NCBI GenBank assembly: GCA_038501195.1
Contig: JBBPUQ010000009.1
Span: 2,480,001-2,544,000, forward strand
Direction of reading: 5' to 3'
DNA: 64,000 bases
Origin: Nemania diffusa
Taxonomy: Eukaryota; Ascomycota; Sordariomycetes; Xylariales; Xylariaceae
The notes below the pieces were generated by a model, which saw only the letters and a program-made list of their open reading frames with translations, was not told the DNA's origin and did not search any database. The translations under genes were made by a program, and so were the position numbers. This document shows positions 12,302-22,997 of this stretch, piece by piece; position 1 is the first letter of the stretch; each line of letters starts with the position of its first letter.

Positions 12302-13610
12302 CTAGTTCGCCAGCTGATAGAGTTGGCTCACAGCTCCAAGGCCGTTCCTTGAGTACAAAGCCAAGAAATGTGTAGAGTCTTCAGCGAATAGCCCTGGCCA
12401 ATGTGAAGCAACCTGGCCTGTCACCACACTACCACTCCATGTACTTCCATTGTTTGTAGAGGTGACGACTTTCATCTGGCCGCCATCGGCACCGGTGGCA
12501 CCGATACTCTCGTCCGTGTTGAAGCTAACGACCAGTGTACCTCCAACATTAATTATCTGCGGCGCAATTGCTTGACCACCATTTGATGCTGTGTACAACC
12601 TTGTTCGCTCGCCCCAAGTCTTCCCATCATCGTGCGATCGCACGTAGTCAATAGAAAAGAAGCCAGATTCCGTGTTTTCAAATACCGCCCTTTTACATTT
12701 GTTTTATTAGCATTCCAAAGCTCCATGTTTATATTATGGATGACTTACATAAGATTACCACTGCAGTCGAGGTTTGCGACACCTATCATTCCATCCCTGG
12801 ACGTTACACCGGCACCCGAGATTGTAGTAGCACTTGACCACTGTAACATCAAATTTCAGTCAAAAGGCCTCTTTAAATTATTCAACTACTAGTTGTAGAC
12901 CCAACACTATAGCGCCCTAACTCGGAGACCGACCGTACAACTCTCACCGCGCCTCTTGCTTAGAGTAGAGGGGGGGGGGGAGGGGGGGTAAATTTTAAGG
13001 GGTAAGTACTCACTGTTAGTCCCCCATCCAACGACTGTCGCATGAGGCCATCCTGATCGGTGGCGCTATTCTCGGCTGAGTAGTAGCATTGTAGTGAGCC
13101 ATTGTCGGCTATACGAAGAAATGGCTCCCATAGCCCATTGACACCGGAGGCAGCACGCTGATCAACGGTAGATAGGTACTTGAAGGTTACGCCGTTATCG
13201 TCCGAGTAAGATATGGTGATCCGGTAGTATGTGTACACCGAGTTAGTACGGTCGTGATTTCGATAAGCATATAGAATACGCCCGCATGGTAGCCGTAATG
13301 GAAAGGCATTATCCAAGTCGTGGGTCGCCGTGTCTACCCGGTACACTTCGCCCTGGTGACTCCATGACTGGCCGCCATTAGTTGATATGGCCGTCCTTAA
13401 TACATGCTGGGTCCCATCCGTTGCTGCGTAGCCAGCAATGAGACTATTATCGCTCCCCGTGGTGACACGAATGTATACACCAGCAGGGTCAATGACAGAT
13501 GTGCTGCTTGCTGTTACGACCCGACCTGGTAAGCGTTTGTCTAGGGAGGCCGGAGCCCCGAGCGACAAGCCAATAAAAGTAAAAGCGACAGCAAATATGG
13601 CGGATAGCAT
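12302..13610 (-). CDS. secreted GH93-type exo-arabinanase-like (sialidase-fold) protein
   Basis: Three exons: 13610-13014, 12840-12749 and 12689-12302, 358 residues. Exon 1 can be extended in frame to an ATG at 13691 (385 residues). I prefer 13610, which opens a standard signal peptide (MLSAIFAVAFTF...LGAPA) followed by a DKR propeptide-like site. Introns of 173 and 59 nt are phased; the second ends AAAAG. The mature protein shows BNR/Asp-box-like repeats of a six-bladed propeller (STNGGQSW, SYSDDNGVTF, SHDDGKTWG, STNNGSTW) plus VNGLWEPFLRIADNGSLQCYYS and FENTESGFFSIDYV, which match GH93 exo-1,5-alpha-L-arabinanases. Expected role: release of arabinobiose from plant arabinan outside the cell. 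Assignment to GH93 over generic sialidase is from motif memory. The first intron holds a G/C homopolymer run (12970-12988). Confidence 0.8.
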
Positions 13611-16046
13611 TGTGTTGACAACAACTGAGAGCCAAGGATATCTTTGAATGTCTACAATATGGGCTGCTACTGATACTGGCAGAGCTACCATTGCAGCCTT
13701 TATATGACCAACTCATCGTTTTCGCGAGGCTTCTGATACGTTGGATCTTGGTGTCGTGCCATGGTGCCGTGCCATGTGCTGACACTCTTGGCTTTCTGAG
13801 ACCCTTCATGTCTTTCATTGCCAAGATTGAGGAGTTAAATCCTAGACAAACACAGAAAAACGAAGCGAGTTGATGTGTGTGCCATGATGTATCAGTTCGT
13901 AGGTTATTGGTTTTGCTTCTACGCCGCAACGCCGAACGTGATCCTAGAATGCAACCCGGCACCCCAGACACCCGTAAGCGCAAGGCTAGGTAGGCCCGTC
14001 TAGCGTATCAATATACCGGTTGAAGAAGGCCGATAATTCGTTGAAGCGCGTCAGGCCCCCAGATCACAGGATATGTGCTGTAGCCTGACTATGAGTTCTG
14101 TTGCGGCAGCCATTAGCAGCCAGCCAGCTGTCACCGCTTAAATCTCGCGTTCCCCAACACATTGCAATAGCCACGCTCGTGCATAACATTGTAGCAGAGC
14201 TGGTCACATCTAGCGACACTTGATGCTTGGCCGAGCGTGTGCGTATGGTCAGTATAAGAACCTACGATGGCCGTCTGACCGGCGTTGTCAGCAGCGTTCT
14301 GTAGCCAGGTTTCCGCATTGACGACATCCCGGCCAGAATAGGCAGCTGGTAACCATCCCCGGGTTCTTTCCGCGTAGTTGATTTGATCAGGAACTTTGTG
14401 TTGCCTACAAACCTGCTTACCAACATATGACTGCAGCTATTATAGTGGAAACTGCAGAGGTTATACTACTGGCGCTATTAAACGTGCCTCTTCGCTCAGG
14501 CTGCAGGCATCTCCCGCCCGTACTAAACCGAGTAATACCACCGTAACTTACATTTTCTAAACGGAACATGATCGCCTCTTTCCATTTCGTTAACACACCT
14601 TGCGCTACAGTAAATTACGTCTGCTTATCGAAGTATCTTTGTTGCTCATTCTGCCCTTTGCTACATTTATAAAACATTGAAAATATATTTATAAGCTCAG
14701 AGTGTTGTTGTAGTGTGTTACTTTACAACTTTTATATATGAACTGAATGTGTGGTATAGATTGCGACGCGGAGTTTAATTAAAACAAAACTGTCTAACTC
14801 TCATGACCTGGGTTCCATGTGAACAACAACCTTGTCTTGTGCGCCACAGACGTCATGGAAGACCGACTCTGTTGGAGTCTTAAATTTTCGGGTGTTGAAA
14901 CCTTCTGTCGCAGCACTTGCTATTTATGTTCTGCATGAGCTTTGGCACTCGAGCTTTGAATGTTACCTCGTCTACGAATGTATTTATGTTCGATTGGGCT
15001 CCCGGGGGTTAAGGGATATTATCCCTTTGGGTGTTGACTCGGCACAGTGACTTAAAAGCTGAATAACAGGGCCGATCTCAAGGATGCATATACCCAATAA
15101 GAGTATAATAATGCTCGGATAATAGTTTTATTGGGTGTAAACTCATCTAGATCCGCCCCGTCAGCACCCAAAGGGATAGTACCTACTACGCACCTACACG
15201 CCTGAGCAGGAAACCGTGACTTTGATGTGCGAACAAGTTCACCATGTTTTTCTATCCAATATGCCGATGTTTGCACTTAGGGGCATACGATACCATAGTG
15301 TCTGTAAATCAGAAGTCAGAAGTGAGCACAAGATTCTACATAGCAAAATCAAACGTAGCGTGCATAGGTAATGACAATAACCCCTCATTGCTCTCATTTG
15401 AAGACAAAGCTTCCGAAGTGTGAATAGCTAGCCAGCTCACTCTAGTAATCAAGGTATCTTCAGTTCGCTCGAGAGAAGTTAGCACACCAATACTATCTAG
15501 ATAGAGTGTGTAGATAAAGTGATGTTGTAATACCGGGATCGACCTGGAGCGGAGTGAGCTTAAAACCCGACCCGTGCTCCATTGTACTACTGTCAACCAT
15601 TCGGTCGGGTCGCTTAGTGACAAAATTAACTACTATAGAATATGGTGAAGAAAATAAACATGCCTGACCCACTTACCTCGGCTCGCTATTACGCAGATAC
15701 AGGGGGTTTCAAGCACCAAATACGGGAATATGACTACCTAGACGGGTCTTTATCGATTAGATCTGCTGCCATATTTGGTACCTACAGTGCTCTGTACCAA
15801 TCGTATCTCGACTCGATTCAGGGGCAGGTCCCCAACAAGCTCAACAATTTCGGCCGCTAAACCATTATCTTAGATAATTGACGTCTATTCGAGGCTTGTG
15901 ATCGAGTAGAAGCACATAGCAACCTCAAGATCTAGCCAGGAAATTGTTATATGACGTGTATTCAAGCCTGCTGAAACCTAGAAGACCGAGTCAACTCATG
16001 CTGAGTTACCTCTTCCCGCACACGAAAGTCTCGAATATAAACAAGT
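13611..16046. other. gene-poor interval with one exon-like stretch
   Basis: About 2.4 kb. Apart from the exon-like open frame at 14131-14436 (listed separately) I see only short unsupported ORFs, such as 15642-15860 (plus) and 15336-15623 (minus), with no domain. The first 80 bases hold the optional 5' extension of the arabinanase gene. Confidence 0.45.
14131..14436 (-). CDS. exon-like open frame without start, unknown product
   Basis: About 101 codons are open on the minus strand, ending with TGA at 14131-14133. There is no ATG before the last quarter, so a start-to-stop ORF search misses it. The translation looks like a real folded or secreted protein: VPDQINYAERTRGWLPAAY, DVVNAETWLQNAADNAG, then a cysteine-containing end (RCDQLCYNVMHERGYCNVL). 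A GTAAG and nearby TAG/CAG signals at 14.40-14.43 kb could mark an intron. An upstream exon must supply the start but I could not fix one. It may be the 3' exon of a small secreted protein or a truncated copy. I do not recognise the family. Confidence 0.35.
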   Translation of the reverse strand: MQSYVGKQVCRQHKVPDQINYAERTRGWLPAAYSGRDVVNAETWLQNAADNAGQTAIVGSYTDHTHTLGQASSVARCDQLCYNVMHERGYCNVLGNARFKR

Positions 16047-17051
16047 ATGGCGGTCAAGGCTCCGGTCTTTCCGGGCTACACACCCATCACAAATCGCATC
16101 TTCATTCGGAACGAGAAAGTAGCCTCAGACTCTGAGACTACCAAGAGCAGGACGACCGCGAATGACCCAACCACTATTCTGGTTTATGGATGGGGCGATG
16201 GAAGCCCGAAGCATGTTGGTAAGTGAGCTATTACTCCCTTAGCATGCTTTGAGATTGGTTCTCCCACATACTCCCCAGAACCAATCCGAGTAAAGCCTTT
16301 GTTTTTCATGCGGTTGTTAATCTATGAGATAGCGAAATATTCCGAGGGTTATCACGCACTCTTCCCTTCAGCGAGGATAGTAGTCATCATCAACCCCATC
16401 TTGGCTGCAGCAACGCACACGCTGCCGAAACGGACAGAGTCCATGCTCCCTCTCATAGACACCTGCTTTCCCGCCAAGAATGACGCATCTGAGCGTGTTA
16501 TCATGCACATCATGTCGAACACAGGTGGCATCTACGCCGCGGCGACGTTGAACGCCTACCGTGAGCGCCACGGTCTAGACGCCACCCTGCCACACCACCT
16601 CTGTGTCTCCGACTCTACCCCCGGCGGCCTTCACTTCCCCACCGAGGTGTGGCGGTGGAGTAGGGCGATGGCGATGGGCGTGCCGAAATGGTTCCCCCTG
16701 CCGTTCAAGTTCTCGCAGGCTCTCTGCGCTGCCTTCCTATTCCTAGTCAATTACCTCGCGATCGCCGTGGGTATCGAGCCGTCTGGCCCACATAGCGCTC
16801 GTATCTTCACCGAGCATGCTTTCGCAACTCCAAGAGCGCTCAGGTTGTTTTGTTATTCGAAAGAGGACGACCTGATATACTGGGAAGATCTTGAAGAGCA
16901 GGCTGCTACCGCTAGAAGTAAAGGCTATACGACCGTGCTAGAGGAATTTAAGGGTTCGCCCCACGTCGGGCATATGCGGATGCACCCCGAACAATATTGG
17001 GGCACCATACTTCGGTGTTGGGAGCAGGCTATGAAGGTAGATGAGATCTAA
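16047..17051 (+). CDS. DUF829/TMEM53-like protein (PaxU-like)
   Basis: Two exons: 16047-16218 and 16333-17051, 296 residues. The intron (114 nt) runs from GTAAGT to GATAG. I chose this acceptor over the CCCCAG at about 16278 because it rebuilds the family's conserved run GWGDGSPKHV-AKYSEGY. DUF829 proteins (human TMEM53, fungal PaxU of indole-diterpene clusters) have an alpha/beta-hydrolase-like fold; catalytic activity is poorly defined. Visible family features are LVYGWGDGSPKH near the N terminus, a MHIMSNTGG nucleophile-elbow-like segment, LCVSDSTPG, LFCYSKEDDLIYW (acid position) and SPHVGHMR with the terminal His. A hydrophobic stretch near ALCAAFLFLVNYLAI may be membrane-associated. PaxU homology suggests a possible metabolite context but no diterpene genes are adjacent. 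Confidence 0.85.
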
Positions 17052-18179
17052 GAGGCTTGGCAGAGTCGGAGAGACGCCCATTAGAAAACGGGGGCCTGTG
17101 CAGGTATATAATCAGAAGAGGACCGTACACAATATATATAGACAGATCATTAGACATTTACATACTACTAGATAAATGAGAAACTAGATTAAATGCTACG
17201 ACGGCGGTGGCGCGCCCGATATTCTCTAAGTACTGAAGGCGATGTGAGCAACATGCTGCAGGATGATTAGCATCAATAGCGAATCTTAGTCTACCTAAAG
17301 CCCTAGTGGAGGCTATACTGAACATAGAGGGTTGGCAGCGTTTGCTCGCCCCCCGACTACATCATGGCAGTAGGGAAAAGAAACTGGAAGTTCCTCTAGA
17401 AAGCAACCGGTTGATTAAAAACTATATATATTTACTACAAGCATATCAATACGATAGACTTAGCGTCTTTACCCGCATCCATCTCAATTTAAGAGGGTAT
17501 AGCCCCTGATACTAGGCCTCCACGAGTTGAGCGCGCACATGTTGGCGGCTATAATATGAGGCTATTAAACTACACCACCTCTCCCGCTCGCCCTAGGCCT
17601 TATTACCATGATCAAACACTTGTATAATACGTGAGCTAAATTCCGGATTACGGTGACTCATTGTGTAGCTGCGCTGCTAACATTGATATTAAGCCCGCGA
17701 ATAGCCTAGTCATATTATGGCTTGAAAGTTAAACTAGGTATCTCAATTTTCACTATTCAAGAGTGAACATGTTTCCATCATAACTAGTTTGTTGCTCATA
17801 AAGACTAATCGTGGTGTGGCAGAAGAGTGATAATTTAGCTAGGCTGTTGTGAACATACATTTGTGTGTTCATGAATAAGCAAAGTAGCTGATGGTAAACT
17901 TAAGATAAGCAGAGTGCAGTAACAGGCTTGCTATTTCTATTGATGCCGAGGTCACAGAGGGTTACTGGCGTAAGAGCAGATAATAGATGGCTGCCATCTA
18001 GTGCTAAGAGGAAGATCTCGTTGGGAGGGTTAGGATTTGATTGATAACTTGATATTATTTGGTACTGTAACATATTGAAATAACAAATGTGACATATTTC
18101 CTCCACTCTGATCCCCCATATCATGAGCCCCTTTTCAATCAAGCCAAGTGTTAATAGCATTGATAAACTGGTCGAGACA
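17052..18179. other. gene-free interval
   Basis: About 1.1 kb separating the plus-strand DUF829 gene from the minus-strand CXC gene (convergent). Only low-complexity and unsupported ORFs are visible; it presumably carries both 3' untranslated regions. Confidence 0.5.
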
Positions 18180-19066
18180 TTATTCGTGATACATGCTCGA
18201 CACACCACCGCAGCCACGACACGGAAGACTCACACCATACGTACACTTATTACACTTTGAGCAGTGCCATTCGCGCCAGTCATTGCACTCGCGGCACGTC
18301 GGGCAGTGCCACGTGCAGTCGGTCTGTACCCAGACACCGCTGAGAATAGGCCGCTCCGAGCGTCCCGTGTCCCGATGACCCCATTTCCTCGGCCCAAAGC
18401 CACCCATATCCCAGTCGCCGCCTCCTCCTCCTCCCCTACAGAAAGAGAAGAAGTACTCGTACATTCCGTCCTGGATAAGTCCCATACGCAGAAGCGCGCG
18501 CTGCGACTCTATTTTTTGGTCGGCCAACATTGCAGAGTTGCTTGTAGTGTCTGGGGCCGTCGAACTAAGCTCGTCCCACCTCTCTTGCCATTTCTTGATC
18601 TCTTCGTTGAACTCGGACAGCTCGGGGAGCAACTCGTGGTACAAGGAATGAAACAGATTGTCGCGTGTGAGCTGTTCAAAAGTCGCGTCCGGCATCTTGA
18701 GCAGCTGCGTGACGAAGCACCGGTGCAGTTTGTGGGGTTTTCCGTCGGCGTTTCCGCCGAAGAAATCGTCTAGGTTTGCCTTGCTGATGCGATTGCCGCA
18801 GGAGAAGCCGCACCCGCAGGACTCGTTGCAGCCGATTCCTGCCTTGCCGCAGGCGCAATTGCGACAGCTCTTCGATTGTGCGAGACATCGGCAGCGACTC
18901 GGCGGTGGTTTGCTTAAAAGGGTCGAGTGACCGACCTACAGAAGTTGCATTAATACAGATATGATTGTCTGAGGACTGTGTCCTATCAACAACAAGAATA
19001 TAGGCTGACCTCAGTCACGACTGCATCGGGATTATGAGGCCCTGGGTAGTCAGGAGAATGATCCAT
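18180..19066 (-). CDS. CXC (tesmin/TSO1-like) and cysteine-cluster protein
   Basis: Best model has two exons: 19066-19010 (19 codons, starting [11 protein letters not shown]) and 18935-18180, 270 residues. The intron ends CTGTAG; the donor is not strong (GTCAGC at 19009, or GTGACT six bases earlier, both keeping phase). The first ATG in exon 2 lies well inside the protein, so the upstream exon is needed to include the N-terminal cysteine domain. That domain reads C-x-C-x5-C-x2-C-x-C-x6-C-x3-C-x-C-x3-C-x-N (RCRC...CRNCACG...[10 protein letters not shown]), close to the zinc-binding CXC motif of tesmin/TSO1 DNA-binding proteins. A helical middle with a Gly run follows. A second cluster closes the protein ([29 protein letters not shown]), resembling zinc ribbons. 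A nuclear or DNA-linked role is inferred only. Confidence 0.7.
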
Positions 19067-22000
19067 TTGCTACTGCGGCCGTGAATTCCAGTCCTAAGGT
19101 TTAGATAATGATTTGGAAAGACGTAAGAATCGAGAGTGGCTAAAGGATAAATGTTGAAGGAGGGAACTAGCGGTCTAAGGATAATAAATGAGCGTCATTT
19201 TATAACCCTGCGACCGTCGTTGTCTATCCAACGCACTAACTATCGGAGCGAAAGCTCAATACGCGTTCGCGTTGGGTTGTCTGCGCTAAGTAGCATAAAG
19301 ATCAACTGAGGTTATGTCACCCCTGCTCACCTGGGAGTCCCGTGCACGACGGTATAGAGATATGAACAGTGGTCCGTCGCGTAATCAGTTGAAACTATGC
19401 GTGGGCACTGTACGTGGAGATCAGCTGTTGAGAGGCAATACATCAACTGACTATAGATCTCTTGGCAGCTAACCAAACTAGCTAGAGCTCAGATTAGTTG
19501 TGGAAGAAAATAATTGCTAGATTGTGGACGAGTACTCAGTGACTACTCAGGCCAGGTCTACCTACGACATCACCTCTCTGATATTATCAGACGGCTTAAC
19601 ATGTGCCTTGGTCTTTAACTCGATGATAACTTATTAGGGCCCTCACTCATCTATTGAAAACGTTCGTCTAACGACATCGTAAGCTATCATTGAACACTTC
19701 TCCAGGCGCGATTGTGAATGGTTTTGTTATAAATACTAATAGCACTTAAGTTGTAATTATAATGGTCGTTTAAAAGTTAAATTGATAGACCTTAAACAGA
19801 AGAGTATGAAAACATGCAAGAACTACAACTCTAGAATTGTAAAAAATAGAACACATCTGAAATTATTACCCAGAAACTAAAATAAACTATATGTTTTTGC
19901 TGTGTTGAAACTACTAACGTTATAATAGTTTATTTTATTTATCAATAGAGACAATTGCCGGTTTAGGTTCTAGTTCAGAATGATTCTATAGACAGATACA
20001 TATTGCTGAGCTTTACAAAATAAAACAAAATGTGTGGATGGCATACACCGCATTTAGAGACTGGCGGGTATTAGTCATAATAGGACTTCTAAAGATTCTA
20101 CCGGGTTTTAAGCAATAACTAGCAATTATTATAGGAAACCGGTCTAACTAGCTAAGTGAAGCAGTTTTCTAAAAGAACTCCTTAGAGTAATTAGAAAGAT
20201 TTAACGTGAATTAAAAAAACTAAGCTTAATCAATACAACTCCTTTATTTTCGAGTGCAGGTTTACTTGCACTGTCGTAACAATATAAAAGAGTTTAACCT
20301 TTGATACCAAAGGCTTTAGTCCTGGAGGCTTTTATACTAACTCTTCAAAATTTATTTGCAATGGCCGGAGATGAAATTCCCCAAGTCCCTTTTCAGAAAA
20401 CAGAAATAGTATAAAAAGTTTAATCGTATACTAAAATCAGTTTGCTTATTCCGTTTTCAGCGCAATAACCCAGAAACCAACAAACTACGCAGTTTATTAG
20501 CTTTATCATAGATGACTCGGCGATTTATAAAGTCGTCGTGCCATAGATGTATCAAATCGTTTTAATTTTCGTATTTAAGTTCCACCTCACAGCTATATTT
20601 TATTACGAATACAATTTTCGCTACGCTATTATAATTCCAGCGAAAAATCTACTACTATCTCTTACTGTGTTTCTTTATTCGCTCTACACTTGAACCATCT
20701 TCGACTTTATAATTTCTTCTTGATTCATGTCTTTTATTTATTAAAACTGGCCTTCGGCTTCACTTTTAACAAAATTAACTTCGCCTAACTCGCTCTTAGT
20801 AATAAACTTCTAATTGGCCTGGTGCTTTTTCCCAAGTTGCTTGAATGAGAATAATAAATAGCACAGTCCCCCAATCAAAATAGAGACTAGTTCTCATGAA
20901 ATAGTTTGCTCTAATCATGTCACGGAACAGAACTGCAACGCTAAACTACAACACTATCAAAAGTAGAACGTTATCAAGGTGGTAACCTAGACAGTTTGAA
21001 GGTCTTATATATAAAACCATGGTATGTTTACGGGTAGTTAGCTAATAAAACAACTAGATTATTCTTATTATTGTTTCATTCACCTTTGGTTGTTCATACC
21101 ACCACCGTTACATAGATGTCTTGGGTTAGGATGGGATAGCAACTTGTTGGCGTTCTTATTTTAGCTTTCACTAGGTACTATGGCTGTCCTATAGCTACGT
21201 TGAAGACTTAGGAAGTATTTCGCCATGGATCTACGTTTAGGCAATGAAAGAGAGGCATTAATAGGGGTTTACCGTATAGACAAACAATTATCACTCGTAA
21301 AGTTTCACTCGTAAAGTTAATTTTTCGCTATTTAAATAAACTTGCATGTAATTATATACATAAACCCATACATACTCTATTACAAGAGTTGAGATGAAAA
21401 GTATCCCTTTGCCTCGCTAGGCTTTTTTTTCTTGAAACCAACCAGGGTCACCGAGGCAATTCAAAATTCAATCTGCATAGCATGGAGCTGGTCGGTAACA
21501 GCGGCTAATATGCAGCCGTGTAGCATCTGTGACCTCAGACTTACGGTGAAGACCCAAGAGTCGACTGTACAACGTGGTATTATCTTGCGATCGATGTCTA
21601 TTGCTCCATCCCTATGCGTTTTGCCCCGCCTCACTTATCTCGACAAGGGTAGCACACTAACATACTATCTACATGGAACCATTCAGATTATCTGTGACGG
21701 TTATGGAAGCGGATCAGAAGATAGTGCTGATTGACTACCGCGTTCAATCCACCTTTTCCGATCCAGGGGGACAACACCAGCTTCCGTATTCGACTGGTGA
21801 GGAAAACCACTGCATGAGCCAGGGCCCAAACCCTTAGACCGAAAGCGGGTGGCTGATCTAAGCTCTGCTTGCATGCATATACGCCATAGCTAATGCAATG
21901 CGCCATAGCGGAGCTATAGCTTATTCACCTTGTGATCTTACGTTAATTCTTACCTTGTTACTCAAACAAGAGCAATTCATAGATAGATAGTGCCTATACG

Positions 22001-22259
22001 ATGAAGTTATGATTATGGCTGTATTACCTAGATTCTAGACCAATGCTCTCGAACCCTGTGATGTCTGTAAGAAATGCCCACAGTTGTATGACTTGTTTCC
22101 TACCTACGTTACATTTCCCCTCAACCTACTTCCCATATTCCTTACCTAGTTGCGCTCATCGTTAATTGTCACTTGTTCTGGTTGAAACAAGCTCTTTATT
22201 CATAACTCGTTCTTACCTTACACACATCTATCTCTATTTCCTGCCGGCAAAACATAACC
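19067..22259. other. 3.2 kb gene-free region including AT-rich block
   Basis: No supported gene. From about 19690 to 20900 the sequence is markedly AT-rich with many stops in all frames and no ORF of even 60 codons, as in RIP-decayed repeats of ascomycetes. A perfect 14-bp direct duplication (TCACTCGTAAAGTT) lies at 21291-21318. The final few hundred bases are the promoter of the UstYa-like gene at 22260. Confidence 0.5.
19690..20900. repeat. AT-rich, possibly RIP-decayed transposon remnant
   Basis: Base composition shifts clearly toward A and T relative to the flanks. All six frames are broken, and TA/AA/TT-rich strings alternate with islands of more normal composition. No terminal repeats or coding motifs are recognisable, so the element type, if it is one, cannot be named. 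Confidence 0.35.
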
Positions 22260-22997
22260 ATGGCCGAAGGCCAAGGTTCTGTTAGAAACGTCCTTTCTTC
22301 TATGAAAAGACATAGTTCCGTGTATGAGAAACTACCCAACCAAGATTTGTATGATGATGGAGAGCCCACTTCAAGCACTGAACTCTTCTGGGACAAGAAA
22401 ATTTTATCTCAGCTTCGAGCCGTGAGCTTGAGAATAACTGTGATCTTCGTCATCATCCTTTCCCTCACTCTGGCAACTGCCGGCCTGATAATTGCATTCA
22501 AGCCGGTACCAGATTTTCCAAAGAAGGAGTTGATTACATGTGGTCACACGCCTACCGAAGCTAGGAACTCCGGCTGCCGCTTCGAGCCGATGATGAGCGC
22601 CTGGATCCCAGAGATTTGTTCGTTCCCGGAGCTCATCAACGACAACGCCGGCACATTTGAAAACTGGGCGTTCTTCTCGGACGAGAAAATCAGGCAACCG
22701 ATTAAGGGGGCGGAACTAGAGGCAGTGCGAGTAGGCAATTACACCAAGGTGTTCTCCTCGCATGGCACAGGCCACGATCTGCACTGTCTCTACACTTGGC
22801 GCAAATTAAACCTTGCTATTGAGAAGGGGGCAAAGTTCATCGACTCGAAAAGTCGATCTTTACACCACACAACTCACTGCGCGAAGCACATTGCGCAGCT
22901 CTTGGAGGAAGGTGCTGGTTTTCTTCCAAAGGAGGATGGGATGGTGAAGGTCACTGCATTCCCTCTGTTGTACCTCAGTTGTGTCCCTCTTGTATGA
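22260..22997 (+). CDS. UstYa/DUF3328-like membrane oxidase, divergent member
   Basis: Single-exon gene, 245 residues, ATG at 22260 in a good context (aaccATGg). Residues 1-55 are hydrophilic and a single transmembrane helix follows at about 57-80. The remainder would face the secretory lumen and contains two HxxHC motifs, HDLHC at 172-176 and HTTHC at 203-207, spaced as in UstYa proteins. A cysteine-containing stretch (CGHTPTEARNSGCRFEP, ending IPEICSFPEL) precedes them. UstYa-family proteins cyclise or oxidise RiPP peptides in ustiloxin-type pathways; the paired HxxHC motifs are the signature. This copy differs from the two neighbours in having no introns and a different mid-region, so it belongs to another subgroup. 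Position 2 kb from the next UstYa gene supports cluster membership. Confidence 0.75.
   Translation: MAEGQGSVRNVLSSMKRHSSVYEKLPNQDLYDDGEPTSSTELFWDKKILSQLRAVSLRITVIFVIILSLTLATAGLIIAFKPVPDFPKKELITCGHTPTEARNSGCRFEPMMSAWIPEICSFPELINDNAGTFENWAFFSDEKIRQPIKGAELEAVRVGNYTKVFSSHGTGHDLHCLYTWRKLNLAIEKGAKFIDSKSRSLHHTTHCAKHIAQLLEEGAGFLPKEDGMVKVTAFPLLYLSCVPLV

Noticed and set aside
16279..16332. Alternative longer exon 2 of the DUF829 gene starting after CCCCAG
   Set aside because: In phase and possible, but it inserts 18 residues into the conserved KHVAKYSEGY run, so the GATAG acceptor is preferred.
18264..18773. 169-codon plus-strand ORF opposite the CXC gene
   Set aside because: No domain, and the minus strand carries a structured cysteine pattern with workable splicing.
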